From Cercophora sp. LCS_1 (taxonomy: Eukaryota > Ascomycota > Sordariomycetes > Sordariales > Lasiosphaeriaceae): DNA of 24,909 nucleotides. Numbering within the stretch: the stretch's first letter is position 1; the number at the start of each line of letters is the position of its first letter. Both the position numbers and the translations under genes were made by a program. The stretch covers positions 1 through 24,909 of the forward strand of contig JAPZLL010000089.1 of the NCBI GenBank assembly GCA_036250225.1, read 5' to 3'. This document shows positions 18,542 to 24,909 of this stretch, piece after piece. The notes beneath the pieces were generated by a model, which was not told where the DNA came from, made no database searches, and was given only the letters and a program-made list of their open reading frames with translations.

Positions 18542-19731
18542 TTAGATGTGCATCAGCATCTTGTCGCCTAAGATGCGCTCCACGTCGGTTGATCCATCCG
18601 GAGCAAGAGTATCCACGCCATGATTGTCCCCCCTTGCGAAGCTTTGGAAAATGGCAAAACCAATACCACTTACTTGAAGAATACGGCCAATCCGCATGTG
18701 GACATCAAGCATGTCCGGGTCAGGCCGTTGGACGGCAGCATCTTTCTGGGCAACGACAGCAAAACCCGGTAGCATTCTTGTATGGTATGAATCCTCATCC
18801 AAGATCTCCATACGGTATTTATGCTCCTATCCAAAACGTTAGCCGTATCTTGTGAATCGGGAACACAACATACCTCGTCCGTAGCTTGAAACCCAAACGT
18901 AAACTGACCAAACTCTTCGTGAAGTGCCGAGGCTAGCGTGATGGCATTTCTCGGCTGGTTGATCGTGTCGGGCCCAATCTTGTTCTCCAAGGCCGGGAAA
19001 TAGTGGTAAAGTGCCCACCATGTTGTTGCCTTGTTCTTGGCTTGCGTAGCATTCTTCTCCTCGAGCTTGCTAAGCGCGAACGGCAGAATATGCACACACT
19101 GAGTGTTGGTACGTTTGTTACCCTTGCGTTCGCCTGAAGACATACTCCGAAAGACCGTCGTGTCAATATAGCCCGAGATAACACATCGGTTCCCATCTCT
19201 GCAGAGGCACTCTTCTTTCAGCGGCTTCTGTCCTGTTCGGCTCGATCCTTCAATCGGTGTCATGGGCAATTCGATTTCGAACGCTGCCAACTGGTTGGGC
19301 GAAGGTGTAACTAGGGGCTGTCTGCCACCAGCAGCAGCCACTGCAGTAAAGCGTTAGCATACGGTACGTGGCCTAATAGGGCATGATATAAACATACTAG
19401 GCTTCAGGATCGCGTCGACGAGGAAATTGCGCAGTTGGCGCAGTTGGTGGGGATTCCTGGCGAAGTCGCAGATCTCGGATTGCAACGTTGACAGACCTTG
19501 GCCAGACAGATGATCGACAAATGCCCGCAGCACCTTGGCAGTATCGTCGCTGGCATGGATTGGCTGGTACTCGCTCAGCACGTTGCCGACAGCTTCAACT
19601 GCATTTTGCTGCATGATTGGGCTTGGGGGCGGCGATGAGAGAGCCGCCGAAGACTGCGATCCAGACCGTCCCGGATGCGGCGCTATTTCTGGCAGGCCTG
19701 CCAACGGATCGTCATCCCAGAAGAATGCCAT
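18542..19731 (-). pseudogene. HNH_2-type nuclease-domain protein gene, spliced, one frameshift
   Basis: Exon 1 runs from ATG 19,731 (MAFFWDDDPLAGLPE) to 19,398 (NFLVDAILKP). The intron at 19,397-19,341 is 57 bp with GTATGT donor, GCTAAC branch site and CAG acceptor. Exon 2 continues MAAAGGRQPLVTPS. The HNH region follows: ECLCRDGNRCVISGYIDTT, then QCVHILPFAL (His codon 19,092-19,090), WALYHYFPALE and NQPRNAITLASALHEEFGQF, the order seen in fungal HNH_2 proteins. Near 18,818 the annotated frame derails, while the neighbouring frame reads HKYRMEILDEDSYHTR and PDPDMLDVHMRIGRIL, then LAPDGSTDVERIL, typical of this family's C-terminus, to a stop at 18,542. Joined length is about 375 residues. The frame is also open upstream of 19,731, but that DNA includes the shared repeat block, so I place the start at 19,731. 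Cellular role unknown. Confidence 0.75.
19341..19397 (-). other. Spliceosomal intron of the HNH gene
   Basis: 57 bp; GTATGT donor, GCTAAC branch, CTGCAG acceptor. Splicing joins AAG CCT A with TG GCT GCT and keeps the frame. Confidence 0.8.
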
Positions 19732-19759
19732 GGCGAATGAGCGTGCAATGAAGAAAACA

Positions 19760-19812
19760 CGAGGTGCAAAAAAGGAAATTTTGTGGTGCCCAGATTCATC
19801 GCACAAAACAGC
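19760..19812 (-). repeat. 54-bp upstream block, copy 2
   Basis: See copy 1 at 16,306-16,359. Here it lies about 30 bp upstream of the HNH start, in the position of a core promoter/5' leader. Confidence 0.6.
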
Positions 19813-20255
19813 TAATCTGGCTCGGCTTTGCTCGGCAAGAGGGGCAGAATTGACGTCAAGCAGGAGCTGTCCCCTTGGGTCCCGCAAAATATACGGCAGC
19901 CTGTGAGAACTTTCGCTGAGGTTGAGTGATGCGGTGCACGTCACCCGGAGACAATCCTCCTCGCTTAAGCTCGCAAGATCGGCCGCGAGGGAACGCACAT
20001 ATCCAGAGGAGAACTTGAAGTGAAAGAATCGCATATATTGCTGGATGGGCAAGATCATGAAAATGCCAAGATTGTATACCGAAGTATGAGCCGCCATCGG
20101 ATGATAGTCAAAAAGAGAAAAAAAGGTAAATACGCACTCTCCTGCATGCTTGTGCTCGTGTGAATTGCCAGCGCCTCAGCTGTCATCTGGGCCATGAGAG
20201 AGTCGGAAGGGATAGGCCTGCCCTCCCTGATGACGGTGAGCCTGTTCTTTGCTTC
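19813..20255. other. Upstream region of the HNH gene
   Basis: The minus frame stays open to 20,097 (reading YVRSLAADLASLSEEDCLRV, for instance), so an upstream coding exon cannot be excluded. No family motif is visible. CAAAATATACGGCAG at about 19,886 resembles the ends of the foldback element at 20,304-20,598. Confidence 0.3.
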
Positions 20256-20315
20256 GATGTGACGGACTCGCACACCGTATATTTTGATGTGACGGACTCG
20301 CACACCGTATATTTT
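20256..20315 (+). repeat. Perfect 30-bp tandem duplication
   Basis: A 30-bp unit beginning GATGTGACGGACTCGCACAC and ending CGTATATTTT is present twice without mismatch. The second copy overlaps the left arm of the foldback element. Confidence 0.85.
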
Positions 20316-20598
20316 CGCTGAGATGGGAAACCAGCCAAGAGCGCCGTGGCTGGGAAAGTGCCATAATTCCAAGCTCAAAGCCCACATCTGCTGGAGAGCC
20401 TCGAGTTTATCTGGCAATCGCCGCCTGGGCCCTGTGTGGAATTGTGTGGATCTCCTGGAGAGCCTCGAGGTTATCTGGCAATCGGCCGCCTTTGTGCTCT
20501 CGGTTATTGAGCAGATGCTCCACGGGCGGCTTGACCTCGGACCGACGGCCAGCCACGGCGCTGTCAGCTGGTTTCCCATCTCAGCGAAAATATACGGT
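20304..20598. mobile_element. Foldback/MITE-like element with about 50-bp inverted arms
   Basis: The left arm begins ACCGTATATTTTCGCTGAGA at 20,304, then has GGGAAACCAGC and GCGCCGTGGCTGG. The right arm, ending at 20,598, is its reverse complement with few mismatches over about 50 bp. The core holds two direct repeats of about 35 bp (20,391-20,425 and 20,455-20,490, CTGGAGAGCCTCGAG...). No target duplication is clear and no protein is coded. Confidence 0.6.
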
Positions 20599-20616
20599 AC
20601 CCTGCCCTGGTGGGAA

Positions 20617-20830
20617 GTAGTCTAGCCCAGCAACGTCAAGAAACCCCCACAGGGCCCCCTGAGCCCTGTGTGGTGTGGATCTCCAGGGAACCCTGCAGCC
20701 CCTGGAGGGCGCTAAGCGCACTAGAGCCGCCACTGCGTCAGCAGTGTAGGCCCTGTGATCTCGCATGCCACGGCGATAGCCGTGGTGGCCAGTGCTGCTT
20801 CACAGCACTGGCCTGATTTCAAGAAGGGGG
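20617..20830 (-). repeat. Repeat R2, copy 2
   Basis: Reverse complement of R2 copy 1 (17,110-17,425) with scattered substitutions; intact across CCTGATTTCAAGAA at its right end. It interrupts the 3' end of the open frame coming from the Cys-rich gene. Confidence 0.65.
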
Positions 20831-21558
20831 TATCCTGGTGCTGTGGGGGCCCATAATCAAGTGCGAAACCTAGCACTAGCCTGGCGAAATGGAGTGCAGC
20901 GTCTTCGGGCGGGGCATTGGCGCCGTGAGCCTCACCGCCGGTGAAGAGGCTCCCAGGCTGTGAGGAGATAGACGAACTCAGGGGGCTTGAAGACCCTATC
21001 CGCATGGTACCAGAATCGACAAAATCGAGAGGGGGCTGACGCTGCGCACGGGGACGTGCTGCGCGTGGCAGGTTGACGCCAGCCATATGCTTGTGTCGCT
21101 GTCGCTGTCATGGTTGCTGCCATGATCCACCTGGGCGTCTGGACTGCAGCCGCGCACAAGTTTAGGCTCTGGAATGCTGTCATACCCGGTAGGCGGGCCA
21201 TCCAGGAACTTGCGGATTTCGGGTGGCCACTGCCCCTCGAACACATGATTGCTCAGACATGAACGGGCGACCTTTCGCCTCACGCACTGCAAGTCCTGGA
21301 TACATGAACAGTCTAGCAACACGTTGGTCAATGACCACAGCCATACCGATGACTATCTTACACGCCGCCTTCCTTCGTGTGGACAACTGTCCTCGTGCAT
21401 TTCTGTGGAAATTCCTTTGGGAAAGCAAGAGCACCTTCCGATCTCTGCGTTTTCCCAGTAGAAGAACCCGCCGTGTTCAAGCACCTGTACCACATCGTCC
21501 ACAGATCCTGATGAAAAACCCTTGACTGAGCATCTATCGCAGGGCCTTTCGAGGCCAT
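20831..21558 (-). pseudogene. Cys-rich protein gene with intron, probable frameshifts
   Basis: A minus frame reads ERPCDRCSVKGFSSGSVDDV, then YWENAEIGRCSCFPKG and HEDSCPHEGRRR. A predicted 66-bp intron (21,361-21,296; GTAAGA donor, ATCCAG acceptor) would join this in frame to DLQCVRRKVARSCLSNHVFE, QWPPEIRKFLDGPPTGYDSI and an acidic serine stretch DHGSNHDSDSDTS. The spaced C-x2-C and later Cys residues followed by PPEIRKFL recall a group of Cys-rich fungal proteins of unknown function. The nearest sensible start (ATG at 21,558, MASKGP) is in a different frame from CDRC, implying a missing base near 21,548. The C-terminal part is ambiguous: this frame stops at 20,996, while a neighbouring one continues as a Pro/Ser-rich stretch into R2. 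Function unknown. Confidence 0.35.
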
Positions 21559-22064
21559 ATTAATGTTGGTCAGAAGTAAAGACGAACGTGTTCGCTGGCT
21601 CATGTGCGGGGTAGGATGGACGTCGGCCAAAAATCACCTGCCCCTCAGACTGAATGTTTGGTTCGGCTTAGCATCTATCGCATCCGCTGCCTTGCTTTTG
21701 GTCTGGTTTCACCGTTCATGATGTCTTATTGGTACGACGTAGCCGGAGCTGACGCTGCACGGAGCCTGGGGAAGCTGTTTGCAGCCTAGTCCTGGGTAGA
21801 CCGTGACTTTGGTTCCGTATACTGCGCGGTTGAGCTTCTGCCAGCAGGCGCTGCTCGAGTGAGCGGACGCGGTTTCATCGAAGGACTCAAAGAATGTCTG
21901 ATGAGCCATTAGACCGGAGATAGATACTAGGCATAAAACAGACCAGAGCTCCACCACCTTCCTTCGTGATAGTCTCTCCTGTGTCCTTGTTGCACTTGTT
22001 CTCACGGAAACATTGAGTCTCTCACCTTGTCTATATCGGTTCAAGGATTCAGCAGTCCTACATC
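21559..22064. other. Spacer between divergent ORFs, no confident gene
   Basis: A 111-residue minus frame (21,709-22,044) and a 61-residue plus frame (21,604-21,789) exist, but neither has a motif or clear coding character. The stretch lies between the minus Cys-rich gene and the plus ORF at 22,065 and may hold their promoters. Confidence 0.3.
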
Positions 22065-22562
22065 ATGTGTCCTCCTCCACCTCCCGCTCTTCCCCCCAGC
22101 ACCAAGAATGGCAATAAGGAGCATCAATCTCGTCCCCACGTCTCGGTAGGCAGTGAAGAAGATCGTCCGCTCAGCCCTTCCTCTTCTCCCCCTCCTCCAA
22201 CTCCAGCGCATGACCACACAGTAAACGGAAACGACAGGGGCGAGAATCAGGATCCCAACTCTCTCGCTGATGAGACTGAAAATGGTGCAACGCCAAACAC
22301 CGAGGAAGCAAACGGGTCACCGCCTCTAGTGGATAATCAGCCTCTAGATTTCACTTCGGGCTCGGCAGGCCCAAACCCGCGGGTGAGTTACCTTGGCTTA
22401 ATGACCAGAGACCAGCTGGAACTACAATCCGGGCAGAACAATCGAAATGGTGAGACAGCGCGGCCCAGGGAAGGAGGTGACAAAGTGAGCGATGTTGATG
22501 AGGTAGTACCTCCGGCTGATCCGGTGACAGAAAGAGAATTTGGGTTTCCGGGATTCTTTTAA
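22065..22562 (+). CDS. Hypothetical Pro-rich/acidic low-complexity protein
   Basis: A 165-codon frame from ATG 22,065 to TAA. The N-terminus is MCPPPPPALPPSTKNGNKEH. There is a Ser/Pro stretch (SPSSSPPPPTP), then a long hydrophilic part rich in Asn, Glu, Asp and Gly, and a C-terminus ending GFPGFF. No domain, signal peptide or membrane segment; the protein is probably disordered. Uninterrupted frame, biased composition and codon-like use of C/G at third positions favour coding. It could also be the N-terminal exon of a longer gene. The downstream methyltransferase needs an upstream exon, but nothing links the two. Confidence 0.4.
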   Translation: MCPPPPPALPPSTKNGNKEHQSRPHVSVGSEEDRPLSPSSSPPPPTPAHDHTVNGNDRGENQDPNSLADETENGATPNTEEANGSPPLVDNQPLDFTSGSAGPNPRVSYLGLMTRDQLELQSGQNNRNGETARPREGGDKVSDVDEVVPPADPVTEREFGFPGFF

Positions 22563-24283
22563 TATAACTCGCTGGCCCCTAAGGGTCAATTCAAGTATTG
22601 AACGTCGCGGCCAAAGTGCCGTTGCTGTCTTGAACACTTTTCGTCAGCGGTCCCTTCCAACAAGACGGATCTCACGTGCGCGTTTGCAATGAGATAAGCT
22701 TCAACACAGCTTGCCCGCTCAGCCACGTGCGCACATGCGATAAGGGCACATGCTGGCCCTGCAATCGCCAATTCAGCAAACGCACACGCTCCACATGACT
22801 GCATTGAACCCAGCGTTCGCTTCTTGTCGGCAGAGATTGTTCGTTTCTTACCTCTCCAACTTGTGTCTCGAAAAATCAACATGATCGTCATACGCAGCGC
22901 AGCGGATGTCACCAGTATGATAGCCAGCACCGATGATTCGCAAACGAACGTTCCTAGCGAGCAGAAGGCTGAGAACCATCTGACATCTATCCGGGCGCTG
23001 GCCCAGCAAGTTGCCTGCTCTGCTGATATGTTCCGGTGCTCTCCTTGGACGTCTCTGCACCACATCCTCCCCACAGCACCCCAGACCGGCTTGTTTGCCC
23101 GGCGTGTTTGCCCGGCTTGTTTGCCCGGCTTGTTTGTTGCAGTTTTGGCTGCATTTCTTTGCCTTGCATCACTGACGGCTGCCTTGTTTTGTTTTCCGTC
23201 TCGGAACGCCTGTGTCATTCTGGGCTGCGGCCGTTCCCCCTGCTGCCCGTCCCCTATCTGTCCGCTCCTCCATCACTCCCCTTTTCCTCTGCCCAACACC
23301 TCATCTCCCCACGCGCCCACTCCGGACGGCCTTGGCCAGGATCCCGGCCCAGCTGCGGGTTGACATGTCACGGCGGATCGACTGCTCGGATAACGAAAGG
23401 GAGAGCTCTGCCTCGCAATGTGATTTCTGGCGATGCTCTTGCTCTCGACAATCTTCCAACAGTACACCGTTGAGTGCCTCTTTTCTTGAATACCTTCCCG
23501 TATTTCTTCTATCCCAATGTTTTTTCTGTCACCCACCACGGGTCGCCATGGGCTGGTCTTCCCATCTCCGGCTTGGCTGCCCGAGGAGTTGCCCCTGGGG
23601 ACCACACAGTCGGCAGCAGGGACTCCCGTGGCACCATGCCTTTCATGCCTTTAGGCCCAGCAACCGGCTCGCGTCCATCCCGTTTCACCCGAGGTTCATC
23701 CTCACCTCTTCACTCACACGCGCAGTACGCCCTCCGATCTTGTTGACCAACCCCTGAGCGACGCGCTCGTCACGCTCCCCTACACCACACCAACGCCTCT
23801 CAAGCCCATGCCACGCGCTTGGCGCCTCCTTTCCGGGTGTCTTGTTCATGACACCTGCTGGGGTGGTCTCGGCCTTTTTGCCCTCTTTCAGCTGGCCCTG
23901 TCTCCGGCTTGGTTGCCCATCGTCCGCTCTGCCGAGTCGGGGTGTTGTCCCCGCGACCCAGTCACCCGCACAGTCGGACGGATCGGGGAATAGGGGCGCC
24001 GCTTGGCTTTCTTTTGTATTTCGTTTCTTTTCCCCCGTGGGGTGTTGACGAACAGGACCTGTCCCGTTACTTGGGTGGATCAATGAACAGAGGTCTGGAG
24101 CTTTCTCATTTCGTCGGTATCGACTCTCCGCTCACCCCCCTTCCCCACGTTCGCATTGCCATTGGGATCCGCGGATCCGGTTCCCCAGCTTGGCGTCTAC
24201 TCGCAACCTTTCCTCTCCCATCCCTGCTAAATTGCGAGGTTTCTTTTTCCGTTGACGCACCCAAAGTTCTCTCACCACCGTAA
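22563..24283. other. GC-balanced region, only doubtful ORFs
   Basis: Several frames of 90-210 residues overlap on both strands and none shows a family motif. 23,088-23,140 is a short tandem of a TTGTTTGCCCGGC unit (about four). Two stretches (about 23,555-23,610 and 23,885-23,975) share TCTCCGGCTTGG and CACAGTCGG and may be an old duplication. CT-rich tracts suggest promoter or leader DNA of the methyltransferase gene. Its first exon should lie here, but I could not place it. A GTAAGT at 24,280 could be a donor. Confidence 0.3.
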
Positions 24284-24851
24284 GTTCCCGGAACACAGGC
24301 TCGAGCGCCCGAGGTACTCACACAGCCGGGCCAGGATGAGGACGACAACGGCTCTTCATTGGAGCCTGACAAGAGTCCGACAACTTCCTTGAGCTTACCT
24401 GTTTTCGACTACCGCGAGCGAAGTGACCGAACTTATTCGGACTTCAAGGGCGCCGGAGACTGGTATGTCCATTCTCGCCGCACACCCGGAACCGCGCCTA
24501 ACCCGTCGACCTCCAGGTTGCCAAACGATGAGAGGCAGCAAGACAGCCAAGATATAATGCACCATGTGTTTTCTCCATGTGACGAGGGGAAGATTCCCCA
24601 GGCGCCCGTCAAATCACCTCACAGCGTCCTCGACGTCGGCACGGGGACGGGCATTTGGGCCATTGACTTTGCGGACAAGTTCCCGAGGCCGAAGTCATCG
24701 GTAGTGGCCTGTCTCCGATTCAACCGGAGTGGGTTCCTCCAAACTGCCGCTTTGAACTGGACGACGCCAACTTGGGGTAGACGTTCCCTGCTGGTAGGTT
24801 TGACCTCATCTATGTCCGCGGTCTTGCCGTACGCCCTACATCTTCGTCTCG

Positions 24852-24852
<1 letters not shown>
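24284..24852 (+). pseudogene. LaeA-like class I methyltransferase, 5' part, frameshifted
   Basis: The frame open after the TAA at 24,281 reads an acidic leader (QDEDDNGSSLEPDKSPTTSL), VFDYRERSDRTYSDF, then DIMHHVF and the SAM-binding motif I VLDVGTGTGIWAIDFADKFP (about 24,624-24,684). This layout is that of fungal LaeA-like/TAM-type methyltransferases. Right after DKFP the frame breaks: shifting one base gives AEVIGSGLSPIQPEWVPPNC and RFELDDANLG, the expected continuation, then a TAG (24,778) where Trp is usual, then TFPAGRFDLIYVRGLA. So there is one missing base near 24,681-24,687 plus a nonsense change consistent with TGG to TAG. No start codon is visible; an upstream exon is needed. Family members act in secondary-metabolism control or small-molecule methylation; the role here is unknown. 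The gene runs off into poly-G. Confidence 0.72.

Positions 24853-24909
<57 letters not shown>
24853..24909. other. 57-base poly-G tract at window end
   Basis: An uninterrupted G run cuts into the methyltransferase frame. Most likely an assembly or base-calling artefact at a contig end or gap; not biological structure that I can support. Confidence 0.85.

Noticed and set aside
22586..23218. 210-residue minus-strand ORF
   Set aside because: It overlaps equally long frames on the other strand, has no family motif and reads through the TTTGCCCGGC tandem repeat; coding status is unsupported.
23909..24283. First exon of the methyltransferase
   Set aside because: A GTAAGT lies at 24,280, but joining it to the nearest acceptors leaves either a stop or an intron too short with a badly placed branch site.
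24853..24909. Biological G-quadruplex or G-tract
   Set aside because: 57 uninterrupted Gs inside a coding frame at the window end are best explained as an assembly or base-calling artefact.

Overview
The window looks like nuclear DNA of a filamentous ascomycete (Pezizomycotina). The evidence is short introns with GTATGT/GTAAGA donors and a GCTAAC branch site, a fungal HNH_2-type nuclease gene, a LaeA-like methyltransferase gene, LTRs, and a long AT-rich block whose old reading frames are broken mainly by CAG/CAA/TGG to TAG/TAA changes. That pattern is the footprint of repeat-induced point mutation (RIP). No bacterial, organellar or viral gene set is visible.

Layout. (1) Positions 1 to about 13,200 are a graveyard of RIP-decayed mobile DNA. 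I can name a Mutator-like (MULE) transposase on + (about 5,970-8,312, one unbroken frame with FAR1-like, DDE and SWIM regions) and two diverged relics of one Ulp1/C48-protease-like protein in opposite orientation (2,088-3,068 on -, 10,871-11,880 on +). A further decayed frame begins at 4,298 and is not recognised. (2) Fresh GC-rich, un-RIPped islands sit in this block: two roughly 97% identical 468-bp solo LTRs in opposite orientation, each with its own 5-bp target duplication (GTTAT and CTACT), and a family of small elements (here called R1) with TTGAACTGG / TTGACTYGGGG ends flanked by TATA. (3) About 13,668-15,280 is transitional: another TTGA-ended element and a dense cluster of a recurrent palindrome close to CCCTCTGATCAGAGGG. 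(4) About 15,390-24,909 has normal base composition and carries damaged genes between repeats. In order these are a small charged coiled-coil protein gene (-), a minisatellite, partial R1 copies, an LTR, an HNH nuclease gene (-), a foldback element, inverted copies of a second repeat (R2), a Cys-rich protein gene (-), a proline/acidic low-complexity ORF (+) and the 5' part of a LaeA-like methyltransferase (+) that runs into a 57-base poly-G tract.

How it fits together. This is a repeat-rich accessory region, not an operon or obvious metabolic cluster. Four right-hand genes each need a one-base shift to restore the expected frame, so either consensus quality is poor or the region is broadly pseudogenised. 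The three most interesting signals are the dispersed GATC-centred palindrome (about 20 sites, nearly all left of 15.3 kb), the TATA-targeting TTGA-ended MITE family, and a 54-bp block shared upstream of the coiled-coil and HNH genes.
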